Counted from the stretch's first letter, positions 22,994-34,535 are shown. The stretch is 64,000 nt of DNA from Bathynomus jamesi (GCA_023014485.1 JAJOZX010007500.1:151501-215500); one strand, 5' to 3'. Numbers and translations are program-made. Notes: generated by a model not told the origin, from the letters alone.

Positions 22994-23779
22994 CATGGCT
23001 CCTAACCATTTCTACGTCACACTCCCGTTCTCCTCGTCCCTGTCTGTACACCCTAATAACACACTAGCAAACTTTGTAACAAAACTCTACAGATGCATTG
23101 AATTGGGTCGTGATACGTATGAGGTGGGTATATGCGAAATTCAGTTGAATACCCTTTTTTAAGTATTGATTATAAAGAACCCGTTTTTACGATTCTTAGA
23201 GACTGTAATGAGTGTGAAAAAGCCGGGGTAACTCGGGATGAAACAATGCGTACCGCAGTGACTGGGGATGCGCTGTATTACAGTACAGAAGTAACACTAG
23301 GACCGGGTCACTATGGTGAGACCGAGGATGTTGTGAGAGACTTAAACGTAAGTTTAAAAAGCTCAAATATTACCGGCGATTTAGTATACGAAATCGCAAA
23401 CAATGATTCCCATGCATGTACTATGGCCCTAAAATCGCAGGCTAACAGAAATACTAAAGACCAAAGCGTGTTCAAAATTATGACCGATGGACGATATCGA
23501 TCAGCCTTCCAAAGAGACACCTTTCACGAGGTACAACATGACTTGTCCAGCTTAATGTATCATTTGAAATTGGAGAAAATGGTTTATGGCTATAAACCCC
23601 GAGACATGTGCTATATTTACAGCAATGTAGTGGAGCACCAGTTTGTTTGGAATACCCAGGCACGCCTGCTGCACATAACGTACATCCCCTTTCATAGAGG
23701 AAGGAGTTTGAGTATTACATATGATAGGCCCCATTATGTGAATGTCGCAGCTAATCTAATAACCAATATATCAATATAA
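22994..23779 (+). pseudogene. Polinton 1 penton-like minor capsid protein
   Basis: The start at 22994 gives NHFYVTLPFSSSLSVHPNNT, closely matching the FYVTLPSNSSM-type start of Polinton minor capsid (penton-like jelly-roll) proteins. A single missing base near 23155 shifts frame. The remainder (23132-23779, 215 aa) is open. Position after the integrase and before the basic protein matches the second copy (43665-44468). Confidence 0.7.
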
Positions 23780-23857
23780 GAACGATTGTGGGAAAAAATT
23801 TCCATTCGGGAACGGGAGCTTAACAGTGAAGCTGCACTTTCGATGCACTGAGTTATA

Positions 23858-24244
23858 ATGGATAGAAAGCCTTTCACAGTCTATCGAGGTATGAGATACC
23901 AGCGTGGTAGTAGACTTGGATCCATTTCTTCAACCATACTACGTACGGCTGTCCCCTTGCTGAAGAGGGGTGCCAGATACCTCGGGAGGAAAGCGTTACA
24001 ATCAGGTCTTAACACAGCAGAAGACATATTGGCTGGGGCTAAACCTAAAGAAGCTCTAAAAAGACACTTAAAGCGTACACGGGACGAAATCGTCAAATAT
24101 GCAAAGAGAAAAATGCGTAGTGGTGGGAAGAAGAGGCCTGTCGGGAAGAAGGGATTTCCACCACGTGGCATTAAACGTAAAAAGATATCAAAAAAGAAGT
24201 GTTCTAAGCGAATGAAACCTATGGTTGACCATTTTTTTGACTGA
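23858..24244 (+). CDS. Basic core-like protein, Polinton 1
   Basis: An intact 129-aa frame. FTVYRGMRYQRGSRLG at the N-terminus leads to a hydrophobic/amphipathic LLKRGARYLGRKALQSG segment, then a very basic tail with GGKKRPVGKKG and KRKKISKKKCSKR. This arrangement matches the adenovirus pX/core-like small basic protein repeatedly found in Polintons and adintoviruses. DNA condensation in the virion is inferred. The second copy (43236-43586) has lost the tail frame. Confidence 0.7.
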   Translation: MDRKPFTVYRGMRYQRGSRLGSISSTILRTAVPLLKRGARYLGRKALQSGLNTAEDILAGAKPKEALKRHLKRTRDEIVKYAKRKMRSGGKKRPVGKKGFPPRGIKRKKISKKKCSKRMKPMVDHFFD

Positions 24245-24387
24245 TATAAGCTAAGGACATTGATCTCATGAATCCTAGTTTGTTTACTACTTTTCGAGAG
24301 AGGGCGCACTCTTTCTAACTCTTCATTGGACGCTTCATCCATCTGTGTAGTTCACAATGTTGTAAATCGGAGCTGTCCCTCTTTGAC

Positions 24388-25638
24388 ATGCCTCCAACTG
24401 AAGTTTCTATTGAACACAGTGACTTTAATACAATTAACCCTTTAAACAAAATTAGTTCCCCGAGTGCCCCTATAGAATTCGTGATACCCAGCACAGGCCC
24501 TTACTTCTTTGATCCAAGCTGTGTGCTAAACTACGTATAGTCCATTCTGATGGAACGGACTGTGATGACAAATATGCTGTATACCCTGAAACAAACTTTC
24601 TGTACTCCTTATTCAACCAGTGTGAAGTATATTTAAATCAGGTCAACATATCGGCAGGAACGGGGTACTACCACCTACGATCCTATCTGGAAAATGTGCT
24701 GAACTTTTCCAAAGAAGCGAAGGATACCTTTTTAAGTGCCGAGGGCTATTATCAAGCTAAAGACGAAAGTAGTATAAAGGACAAATTTAAAAATTCTAAA
24801 AAGAATATATGAGTGTTTTGGACGCCTGCATACAGACTTCACATTCCAGGAGAAGTTGCTTGTGAACGGGGTGGATATGAAAATAAAGCTCACCCGCACG
24901 AATCCTGAGATCTGTTTAAATCTGGATGCTCATCAAGAAGAGGGAGCAAAACCCGTTGTGATTCACATTATGGAGACATACCTCCGCGTACGGCGAGTGA
25001 AATTAAGTTCACCAAAACAAATAGAAATTGAGAAAAATTTACTAAACGCCACAGTAAAATACCCAATTAACAGAGCACAGATCAAACTATACACGGTGCC
25101 AGCAGGGTTGGCATCGAAGCAGATAGAAAACATCGCCCTGGGAAATCTACCTAAAAGGATATTAATCGGATGCAGGACCATGCTTCGGTGAATGGAAAAT
25201 ATAAAAAGAGTGCCTTTAAATTCGAGAATTTCGGCCTTAAAAATATAACTATACGTTAATGGCATTGCGTTGGGCGGGGGTATGGATATGGATTATTCAT
25301 CAGACGCTGTGTTCCCGCTTTGCGCGAGAGCATATAGTAACCTGGCCCATATTGCAAGGGATTGTGATGAGCTCGGGAATGAGGTAACGCAAAAAGAATT
25401 CGTCGATCAATTTAACCTTTATCCGTTTGACATCACACCTGACTTATCTGCTAGTGTAAATACACACTTAAGTCCACAACAGAGTGGAAACATCTCAGTC
25501 AGATTGGAATTCGCCAAGCCTATAGACGCGACTATAAGTGTACTAGTTTATCTCGAGTCACAAACCCTAATAGAAGTAGACAGATTTAGGAGCGTCGTCA
25601 CTGACTTAAAATGGATGCGAATACACTTCAGAGAGTAA
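24388..25638 (+). pseudogene. Polinton 1 major capsid protein (double jelly-roll)
   Basis: The start is ATG 24388. Frameshifts lie near 24530, 24810, 25180 and 25255, with open segments between. The C-terminal half shows LYTVPAGLASKQIENIALG, NGKYKKSAFKFENF, LYPFDITPDLSASVNTHLSP and SGNISVRLEFAKP. These are diagnostic of Polinton hexon-like capsid proteins. The end overlaps the protease start (25611) in another frame. The second copy (42000-43120) has a longer open C-terminal part of 314 codons. Confidence 0.8.
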
Positions 25639-26097
25639 TGAATGGTAAACGTATCACACGTTTGAAATTTATCGGTGTGTTTGCGAAGAATGAAACATTG
25701 AAATTGCCATCTACGAGAAATTGCGGTAGCCTTATTGTGAACACAGATGTTATTTGTAGTGAAGGGTTCATTGGTTTACAATCTATTTTAAAAATAGGGA
25801 CCGCATGTACTATTTTGATTCACTCGGTACTTAACCCTGGAGTGACCCTGTTGTTGTAAAATTTCTCGATCAGTTGCATATCCCCGAAGTTGTATGGAAT
25901 CCCTTCCGGCTACAAGGATATTTTAGTAATACGTGTGGGATGTACTGCCTTTCATTTCTCATGCATATGTCACGTGGTAAAGAATTAATGAATTTTTAAA
26001 ATTTATTCGATCCGTGTCACACTCATCGAAACGACGAAATGGTATGCAGACAGCTAAAAAGCCATTTTCCAATTGTGCGTACTCGTTGTATAGTATG
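25611..26097 (+). pseudogene. Polinton 1 adenain-like capsid maturation protease
   Basis: Cysteine protease of the adenovirus/Ulp1 type that processes capsid proteins. The N-terminal LKFIGVFAKNETLKLP and LIVNTDV match the family. One base is missing in the region that encodes the catalytic His in the second copy (IHWLAT), which breaks the frame near 25770. The catalytic Cys box, NTCGMYCLSFLMHM, is intact at about 25930-25965. An AATAAA for the plus-strand array lies near 26200. Confidence 0.75.
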
Positions 26098-26268
26098 ATG
26101 TTTTGTTCGTGTGTATATATATATTTGTAACCACTGATGTTACTTTGTATGTTTTGTAGTTTAAGGTGGTTATTTTACTAAAAACATGATTTCTTTCATT
26201 TAATAAATTGATGAAAATACTTTGTCTTCTTCCCCGAAAAAAATAGATCGAAACATAAAAAAAAAACA

Positions 26269-27026
26269 TTATTCGTTAATGATGTGACAATCGTTGGGTT
26301 GACTGCTCGGTAAATCTTCTACCTCCGTATTCAGGTACACGACGTGGGTTTCTTCAAAACGAAAAGATTGTATAACACGTGTCAAATCCTCATCGGACCT
26401 TAAAGGAGAAAGAATAATTCATTAGTTCATACTAAATCTTGTTTAATTAAAACCCAATTGTTTAAAACATATGCAGAGTATACATATAGTAAGAGTATTA
26501 CAATGTGACGATATCTTTGAGCAGCTGAGTGAAGTTCCTTTAAGAGAAAATGCCGAATAACATTTATTTCGGAATTTATAAAATTATTTAAAACACGCAA
26601 AAGATTGCTATAAAAAAATTCAATGAATCAAAAACAGGACTTTAGCATAATATTAATTGCAAACTAATCTATAGTTGTGGATACCTAAATGAAGCATTTT
26701 TAATGTGATGAGATGAATTACTACAACCCTCCATATATATGATGGAATAATCCAGAACAGTGCTCGTTCTCCTAATGACAGGCACATTAAATAAATAAGT
26801 TTGCGAATAATTGGCTAAAAAACTAAAATTACAGGCACATAATTATTTACATTTTTACGGCAGTCCCTTGCGTCGGATCGTAAGAGGCGTAATTGCAAAT
26901 ATCATCAACGGTTTACGTTGGAAATAATCCATCCCGGTGAGCCGCGTTAAAAAGATTAATTGTGGACAACGCTACAATGTTACCATCTTGATATAAATCC
27001 GGTAAACTGTAAAATTCTTGATTCAT
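26269..27026 (-). CDS. Two-exon small gene at the capsid-arm end, Polinton 1
   Basis: Exon 1 is 27026-26917 and exon 2 is 26398-26269; the 518-bp intron has a GTAAAC donor and a CTCCTTTAAG acceptor. Exon 1 ends with two bases of a codon and exon 2 supplies the third, so the spliced frame is open for 79 codons with a TAA at 26271-26269. Exon 1 begins MNQEFYSLPDLYQDGN and exon 2 ends PNDCHIINE. A TATA box (27097-27089) sits about 65 bp upstream of the ATG. The second Polinton has homologous exons and TATA box at 39776-41301. It converges on the protease. I do not recognise the protein; acidic, no membrane segment. Confidence 0.65.
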
Positions 27027-27088
27027 GGTGGAGGGAATGTTTATTCACTGGTGAAAATAACTACTGTGACTCCCAGATGAAAATATTT

Positions 27089-27097
27089 CCTTTTATA
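27089..27097 (-). promoter_or_regulatory. TATA box of the two-exon gene
   Basis: TATAAAAGG on the minus strand, followed by a conserved leader (AAATATTTTCA... versus GACATTTTCA... in the second copy) and the start codon at 27026. CCAAT-type boxes lie further upstream near 27160 and 27205. The second copy has TATAAAAGG at 39776-39784 with the same spacing. Confidence 0.65.
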
Positions 27098-27109
27098 TGC
27101 ATGATCCCC

Positions 27110-28521
27110 AAGCACCACCCCAAAAGACTAATAGGCGGTTTGTAAGTTTAATGATTGGTTGTCAATGTAACGGGACGGGGCTATGATAAATTTGTGTACC
27201 AATCGTAACACCTATATTACGGGTCCACGCTTCGGACGCCCTGATTGGTCGACTAATGATGTTTTTATCTTCTCTCCGTAGATTTAATGTTCACACCTTG
27301 TATTACCACTTGCAATCTCTACCTTGAGAATATTTGCATTAATATTTGCGCCCATACTATTCTCGGTTTTCCTATTTTAGAACCCACCCCTTTATGCAAT
27401 ATCCCTCGCCCCTTTGCAACATTGATCAACATTTGCCATCTCTATCACGACAATATTTTTCATTATTATTATTTGCGGTCAACCTATTCGATGCTCAACT
27501 GTGGTTCATGTATTCGGCTTGACTTTTTACCTGCCAATTCTCGCGTAGGAGTGTGATTAAATTGTGTTTAGATCGTTAAAATGAATGTCTGGTTGGGTTG
27601 GTAGATAAATGGGCGCCCTAGATAGCCTAGTGGTTAAGATCGAATCCTGATGGTGACATTGTAATTTCTTGGTACATACAATCGCCGATGAGCCGGGTGT
27701 ACCTATGTGAAGTGGAGAGTAAAAGAAGCCAACTCACCATTTCATCCTCGAGAAGAGGAGCGATAAGCTTAATCGAATCATCGCAATAATCTGCACAAGG
27801 AATCAATTATGTTTTACAGTTTAATAAAATGAATTGTTGATTCTTTTTTAAAAATTTAACTTTACGATCTTATCGAGAGGATTTTATAATAAAGAAATTA
27901 TTAATATTTTTGTTTTTCTTTATTTATATTTTTAAAAAATTTTGCTGTGACTACTTACAGCCATCATAAATCATCTCGGTAAATGAGTTCCAATATAATT
28001 ATGAAAAATTGATGGTTTTTTCTTTTCAAAAAATTGTGCAAGAAGCCTGTATAGTAATAAGCATGACAATTATAATATATGTAGTCAGCGGAGGAAAATC
28101 CGGATAGACGGGATGTGGTTTGACCCACATTCCAATGTAGCCAGTTTGCGGTCAGCCTTTGCAGTCACTCAGCGATTCACCTGTTTCGAGCTTATACCGT
28201 TTTTTCTTCCATTCCTCGAATAAAAAGTTTTAACGAATGCATTCCTTTTGAATTATTGGTAAGATGAATATTGTTCTTGTAGAATATTTAAAATATTTAT
28301 TGTCAATTTAGTATACTTTAAAGAATGAATTAATATTATGAACGAATTTTTCATTCATTTCGGACAATAATTTATGTTTTTACTCCACCTTAAACCTACA
28401 GTATACACAATAGACACACGAGGGGCTTATGTTTGAATGTAATTAAATTTTTAACAGTGATTTCGAAATAAAGTCAATAATGTGTGTGTGTGTGTGTGTC
28501 GTCTTCAGTTTTTCGAGGATT

Positions 28522-28565
<44 letters not shown>

Positions 28566-28880
28566 AAATATAAATTAGATTCAGTTAGATATATAGAAAA
28601 GATTGTCAAAAGTAAAAGACACAGTATACATTCTAAGGTGTTAGAATAAATGAAAGCGTTTCATGAATTATAGGTAAATTAAATATTATTCTTAGAGAAT
28701 ATGTTATTGGAATAATGTACAATATAAAGAATCCTGTGTATTTCTTTTATTATTAATATTAAGATGAACGATTTCTTTTGCTAAGCCATGGATTAATTGT
28801 CTACTGTATTTCTTTTATTGTTAATATTGGGAATCGTTTAAATAATTAGTTCTCTTGCTGAACAACTTTAAGGAGAAAGT
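27110..28880. other. Non-coding spacer with a SINE-like fragment and microsatellites
   Basis: No gene seen. At 27611-27780 TAGCCTAGTGGTTA resembles a tRNA A box, followed too closely by a B-box-like GATCGAATCC; this could be a deleted tRNA-derived SINE, at low confidence. GT and CT microsatellites lie at 28483-28500 and 28526-28562. It lies between the two-exon gene and the right inverted repeat of Polinton 1. Confidence 0.4.
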
Positions 28881-29606
28881 CGCTCTTGCCTTTAATAAAT
28901 AAATAAATAAGTGGAAACTCGTCTAAATAAGTTAAAATAAATGGCGCAACCTGGCAACTCAACCTAATAAGGTATACCTGAACATAATTAAAAAACTATT
29001 TGGCAACTCGTGTAAATAAAATTAAAATAAATGGTGGTATCTAGCAACTCACCCTAATAAGGAATACCTGAACAATTAAAAAACACTATTTGACAACTCA
29101 TCTAAACAAATATTCTCTGGTAACCCCTCCATATAAAAATAAGTGATATCTAGCAAATCGAGACCCTCTATATAACCGCTCCTTGGCCCCTGGGCGTTCA
29201 TAATGCATCGGACTCCGGTGGAATAAAGAACTCTCTCTCTTTCTCCTTCTTAGGTTAAGGCTTAGGTTAGGTTTCCCTTTGGGGGGTGAGGACATCCCAC
29301 CTTCTCCCCCAAAGACCTCCTCCTTTTCCTTTCTCTTCCTCTCTTAGGTTAAGGCTACCCTTTTGGGGAGGTCATCCTCCCTTACCCCCTGAAGATCCCT
29401 CCCTCCACCTTTGCAGCATTGATTTGTTGCACAAACCTTCCCCTTCATTGCATAAACCCTACCCCTTCATTGCATACCCCATCCCCCTTCAGGGCACATC
29501 CGTCCCCTTTGTTGCATAACCCACTTGCAACATCTTGTCACATTCATCAACATTTGCAATTGCATTGCGACATTCCTGCACTCTCCCATTTTTCGCCCAT
29601 CCTACT
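28880..29606 (-). repeat. Right terminal inverted repeat of Polinton 1
   Basis: Inverted, diverged partner of 923-1580. It ends CGCCCATCCTACT at 29606, the complement of the AGTAG start at 923. A short duplication inside it (about 28940-29090) matches the duplicated motif in the left repeat. Flanked by AAAATG (29607-29612). Confidence 0.7.
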
Positions 29607-29612
29607 AAAATG

Positions 29613-32410
29613 GCTGAGAATGTGTCGAAAATATGGTGTTGCGTGCTCTCCTTAAAGGAGGAAGCATCCAGTTAGAGAGTTCAGAAGAGAAGTGTCCGTT
29701 ATCATAGTGACAGTAAAAAGAGAGTAAAGCAACACTGCGGCGAAGAGAGAGGGATTGAAGACAGTCAGTAAGAGGCGGGGAACTGATGAAAGGAAAAGCC
29801 TTTGATTCCACACGGTCAAATAGAGCTGTATGGGTTGAGCCACATAGCACCCTGTAGAGAGACAGTAATTGAGTGGGAGTGAAGAAACTGCAGAGCCGGT
29901 ACAACACATCTAAACTTTTAGAAGCTAGAAAGAGAGTATATGTGATCTTTCCAGGAAAAAGCAAGAGAAAAGGAAACTTCACGAATATTAAGAGGAAGGA
30001 TTGAGTTGTGTATTGTTGAAGATAAGGGGATAGTCGTGGGTAAGATTATGATGAGTAGACAGATGAAGGAACTGAATTTTAGAGCCATTGAAAGCTACAA
30101 GGTTTTTTTCTGCCCCAGTCAGATGCAGCAGAAAGATGAGAGGTTAGGTGTATCATAGCCGTCTCATGAGAAGCATGGAGTGACTATTCAGAAACCCGCT
30201 TTGTGAAGCGGGTGGAGAAGTGAAGGGTGGAATCATCGACAGAGGAGTGGATAGGACAGAAAGTGCGACTTAAAAGATCATTAATAAATAAAAGAAAAGG
30301 AGTGGGTGACAGGACAGAGCCCTAAGAAACACCAATATTAATAAATGCAAAAAACTTCACTTTTTTCTACGTGAAGGTCAAAATATGATAATAAAAACCC
30401 ACTCTAATAGACAGTTTATTCCCACAACAGTTTCGATGCCCACTGGCATCCTCTTCGGGTGGATACAGAAAAACGAATGAACCAAAAACAAGAGGGAAAA
30501 CAGTTCAGGAACCATTAAGAAATTCGCACCTAGGTTAGACCCCTAGGTTAGATCCCGTTCTCCCCACACTGGAAGGGCATTTTTTTTTTTTTAATTAAAG
30601 GGACCCGCTTATAAGTACATTCGCACAAATTTAAAACTATCTTCTTGTTCTATACATACAGATTCTATTATTTTTTACATAATTATTACATTTATTATTA
30701 AATTTATTACATTTAATATTGCATTATTATTTATTACAGAAATTATAAATTTATTATTACATTGATTATTACATTGTTGTTTATTATACAGAAATTATAA
30801 ACCGAAAAACGAATGAAAAAGGCGAGAAGGAAACAATCCAGCGACCATTAAGAAATTCGGCCCTTTAATGAGATTCTTGGTCAAAAAATCCCTTACGGCA
30901 TCGGCGTCGGGTGAACGAGTTCTAACCTAAGTGTGAATTTCTTAAATGTCTCTGGATTGTTTCCTTACTCACTTTTGGTTCATTCGGTTTTTTTTTTCGG
31001 TAAAATGTAAATGGAATAATAAACGTAAATGTAAATGGAATAATAAACGTAAATGTAAATGTAATAATGGAAGTAATAATTGTGGAAATAAACATAAATG
31101 CAATAAATGTAATGATAAAGGTAATAAAATAAATGGAATAATTAGTGTAAAGGTAATAATAATAAATGTTAAAAAACGTAAATGCAATAATAAATGCAGT
31201 GATTATGTCAAAATAATAGAATCTGTATGTATAGAACAAGAGGATAGTTTTAATTTGTGCGAATGTACTTATAAGCGGGACCCTTTAATACATAAAAATG
31301 TCTTTCTGGGGTTGGGGGAACGGGATGTAGCCTAGGTGCGAATTTTTTAATGGTCTCTGGATTGTTTCCTTCTCGCCTTTTTCATTCGTTTTTCGGTTTA
31401 TAATTTCTGTATAATAAACAACAATGTAATAATCAATGTAATAATAAATTGAGAATTTCTGTAATAAATAATAATGCAATATTAAATGTAATAAATTTAA
31501 TAATAAATGTAATAATTACGTAAAAAATAATAGAATCTGTATGTATAGAACAAGAAGCTAGTTTTAAATTTGTGCAAATGTACTTATAAGCGGGTCCCTT
31601 TAATTAAAAAAAAAAATGTCCTTCCAGTGTGGGAAGAACGGGATCTAACCTAGGTGCGAATTTCTTAATGGTCCCTGGACTGTTTTCTCTTGTTTTTGGT
31701 TCATTCGTTTTTCTGTATCCACCCGAAGAGGATGCCAGTGGGCATCGAAACTGTTGTGGAAATAAACTCTATTAGAGTGGGTTTTTATTACCAATATTAA
31801 CAGCTGTATGAGAAGAACAGTGGCCATCTACAACCGCAGATCGAGTGGAAAGGAAATCAGAGATGAAGGGCGCAGATAGAAGGATAGAGACCGAAAGAGT
31901 GCAGTTTGGAAATTAAGAATTTATGCCAGACTCTATTAAAAGCTTTTGATATGTTTAGCGCAATAGCAAAGGATTCACTGAAATCCCAAAAGGAGGATGA
32001 CCAAGAGTCAGAGAAATATACAAGAAGATCGCCATTAGAGCGTCCCTTGCGGAACCCATAGTGACGATCTGAAAGAAGATTGTGATTAGATAGGTGTTTA
32101 AGAATCTTTTATTAATGATAGATTCAAAAACTTTAGAAAGGCAAGAAATCAAAGCAATTGGACGATAGTTGGAGAGTTGAGCGGCCACCCTTCTTTGGGA
32201 CAGGCTGAATGAGAGCGAAGTTCCAACAGGAAGGAAAGGTACCACATGAAAGACAGACAAAGGGTTTGTCTGGATAGGGTGTCAGCACAGAAGCACAATT
32301 CTCGAGAACAGCAGGAGAGTCCCCTTCGGGCCCGTACGCTTTCCTAGAGTTGAGCCCAGATAAGACAGAAAAAGCATCTTTCGAAGAGATTCTAATTTCA
32401 AACTTAATTA
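29613..32410 (-). mobile_element. Jockey-like LINE, reverse transcriptase part
   Basis: Read from right to left. NYRPIALISCLSKVFESIIN (about 32180-32120) is the RT start motif. A broken ALNISKAFNRVWHK (about 31950; Asn replaces the usual Asp) follows, then VSQGSVLSP (about 30330). Near 30250 comes a VDDS in place of the YADD box, and the C-terminal GSTHTALFDRVESKAF, LSFYCHYDNGHFSSEL and STHSQPF (29850-29613). A fold-back insertion splits it at 30342-31789 and Polinton 1 splits off the 3' tail. Frames are broken throughout, and the 5' end is unclear. Confidence 0.75.
30342..31789. mobile_element. Fold-back insertion, probably Penelope-like, inside the LINE
   Basis: An 11-bp duplication ACCAATATTAA flanks it (30331-30341 and 31790-31800). 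The two ends are long inverted arms, each with CGAAGAGGATGCCAGTGGGC and a CCTAGGTTAGA..CCGTTCT stretch near an A/T run. A second inverted pair lies inside (30800-30860 with 31330-31400). The centre is low-complexity AATGTAATAATAAATG-type repeats. Each arm has a hammerhead-like core: CCGAAGA, 6-bp stem GATGCC/GGCATC, GAAAC (31723-31751 and its mirror 30429-30458). Inverted tail arrangements and hammerheads are known of Penelope-like elements; assignment is inference. Confidence 0.6.
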
Positions 32411-32423
32411 AGTCAGAGGGAGG

Positions 32424-32481
<58 letters not shown>

Positions 32482-32926
32482 TAAAAGTGAAATTTACTTT
32501 AGTCTTTGTGGTATTTTTCTGACTGAGTTGCTCTGTATATGGAGTACGTTTAATTAATGAACACATAATGCGCTTTAATATTTTGGACGTTGCGCATTCT
32601 TTACGTGTGTTTTGCTTAACAAAACATTTTGAATTTTTTTCTAACTAACAAAATTTGTAAGATTTATCTTAAGAACTATAGTGGCGCTACATCAAATTCG
32701 AGCGTGTATGTACGGTAGTAGGAAAGCCGCAAAAGGAGAGCGTGCATATGCAATTGCAATGTTGATCAAATGAGTGCCAGTGCCACCCACCCCAGCTCCT
32801 CTCCCCATTGCCACCCTACGCCCCAGGGTGCCAAAAATGGGGGTGGGGAATCTCCCCCAGCAAGCTGGGAGAGTCAACCTAACCTCTTTGGGGGATACGT
32901 TAGGACGGCCTTACCCCCCAAATGGG
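32411..32926. other. Microsatellite and unassigned DNA
   Basis: TA and GT microsatellites at 32426-32477, then about 450 bp without a recognisable gene. A CCCCCA/TGGGGG-rich stretch at 32780-32920 resembles other G-rich repeats nearby. Confidence 0.4.
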
Positions 32927-34074
32927 TATCTAATATACTATTTCAGAAATGAAGCCTTATATATATATATATATGTAAGTTTCTTTGCGCACACTTACAG
33001 TTCGCTATAATTGGTGTAGAACAATGCGGTTTTCACCATTCGATGCGTCTTTTTATTGTGCAGTGCCCATGCTAAAAAAAAAATTCCCTGACATAAATCC
33101 TGCGCCCCCCTTTTAGGGGTACAGTTCTTCCCATTTCTTCATTTTTAATCAATTTTGGCACAAAATGGGGGAGGGGTGGGGTAATGGGGGACGGGGTGGG
33201 GTTAATGGGGAAACTCAGAAAAATAGATGTGATATACTGTATATATGTAACAAAAAAAAATTAAAGTAAATCCTTTGCAAGGTGCCAGCCCCCTTCCCCC
33301 TTGGGGGTAATGGGGGAAGGATGGGGTAAATGGGGGAGGGGGTATTGGGGGAGAGGGGTGGGGTAATGGGGGAGGGGGTGGGGTTAATGGGGAAACTCAG
33401 AAAAAAAAATTATAACCAACATCGATTCCGGTCAGGAAGATCATGCTTATCTAATATACTATTTCAGAAATGAAGCCTTATATATATATATATATATATA
33501 TGTAACAGTTTTTTTGCGCACACCTACAGGTCGCTACAATTGGTGTAGAACAATGCGGTTTTCACCATTCGATGCGTCTTTTTATTGTGCAGTGCCCATG
33601 CTAAAAAAAATTCCCTAACATAAATCCTTCCACCGATTTTCGTGGTACAGTTCTTCCCATTTCTTCATTTTTAATCATAATTTTGGCACAAAATGGGGGA
33701 GGGGTGGGGTAATGGGGGAGGGGGTGGGGTTAATGGGGAAACTCAGAAAAATAGATGCGATATATATATGTAACCCCAAAAAAATTAAAGTGAATCCTTT
33801 GCAAGGTGCCAGCCCCCTTAAAAAAAATTAAAGTAAATCCTTGGCAAGGTGCCAGCCCCCTTCCCCCCTTGGGGTAATGGGCGAAGGGTGGGGGTAAATG
33901 GGGGAGAGGGGTGGGGAGGGGGTATTGGGGGAGGGGGTGGGGTTGATGGGGAAACTCAGAAAAAGAAATTGGTGGGGTGAATGGGGGAGAGGGGTGGGGG
34001 AGGGAGTATTGGTGGAGAGGGGTGGAGTAATGGGGGAGGGGGTGGGGTTAATGGGGAAACTCAGAAAAAAAATG

Positions 34075-34185
34075 ATAACCAACATCGATTCCAGTCAGGA
34101 AGATCATGCTTATCACAACTAATGGAACACTATAACAATATTATTGATGCACTCGAAACAATGAAAACTATGATTTGGCGGGCCG
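34075..34185 (+). mobile_element. Fragment of a second LINE reverse transcriptase
   Basis: The frame encodes NQHRFQSGRSCLSQLMEHYN, matching the QHGFR.GRSCLSQLL.H conserved RT motif of non-LTR retrotransposons. A shorter copy of the same bases (ATCGATTCCGGTCAGGAAGA) occurs at 33420-33448. Both are short and dead. Confidence 0.6.
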
Positions 34186-34535
34186 CAGGGCCCCCAATTA
34201 CTGTCGGTTCAGTTATTTGGTCAATAAAACTATAGAAATGAACGCAGTCATGAAAATCTTAGGCTTCAAATCCGAGCTCATTGTATTAAGATTTGTGAAG
34301 CTTTAGATTTTCATGGCTGCGTTCTTTCCTGTAGTTTTATTGAATGAATAATTGATTTGCCAGTAACAGGAAGGCCGCAGGCACTCCAATTACTGAGGCC
34401 CAAGGTGAGAGGAATAGGAATGATATCCAGATAAAGGGCTATTGATGTTCAAAATAAAATACGCCGTAGGCCCACAATTCAGCCGAAGCGCCGCAGATCT
34501 AGCAAAATCAGCGCGTAGCGCCGACCTTTTGCTAG
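34186..34535 (+). mobile_element. Helitron-like 3' end, copy A
   Basis: It ends in CTAG followed by T (34532-34536), preceded by a strong hairpin CAGCGC-GTA-GCGCC about 12 bases upstream. Both are signatures of Helitron 3' ends (hairpin plus CTRR, insertion before T). The body shares long segments with 37890-38409, including an inverted pair around GAAAATCTTAGGCTTCA and GAAGCTTTAGATTTTCA. No helicase gene is present, so it is non-autonomous or a fragment. The 5' end is not found. Confidence 0.55.

Larger units (their letters stand above)
923..29606. mobile_element. Polinton/Maverick copy 1 (complete, with nested insertions)
   Basis: The ends read AGTAG[T/G]ATGGGCG on both sides in inverted orientation. 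This agrees with the 5'-AG termini known for Polintons. The flanking 6-bp duplication is AAAACG (917-922) and AAAATG (29607-29612); the single mismatch is a CpG to TpG change. Removing the element rejoins the reading frame of the interrupted LINE. PolB-arm genes (Y, X, PolB) lie on the minus strand at the left. Capsid-arm genes (ATPase to protease) lie on the plus strand at the right. Three later DNA transposons bring it to 28.7 kb; without them it is about 16.7 kb. Confidence 0.85.

Noticed and set aside
27611..27655. Possible tRNA gene
   Set aside because: A- and B-box-like sequences are too close together and no cloverleaf can be drawn; kept only as a possible SINE fragment.
28483..28562. 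Regular short repeats resembling an array
   Set aside because: Simple GT and CT microsatellites; no CRISPR-like repeat-spacer structure anywhere in this eukaryotic window.
30922..31335. Open frames on both strands rich in Ile/Phe/Thr or Lys/Asn/Cys
   Set aside because: Low-complexity AATGTAATAATAAATG repeats inside the fold-back insertion; no protein signal.
33828..34085. Proline/serine-rich frame on the minus strand
   Set aside because: Translation of the GGGGAGGGG minisatellite, not a gene.
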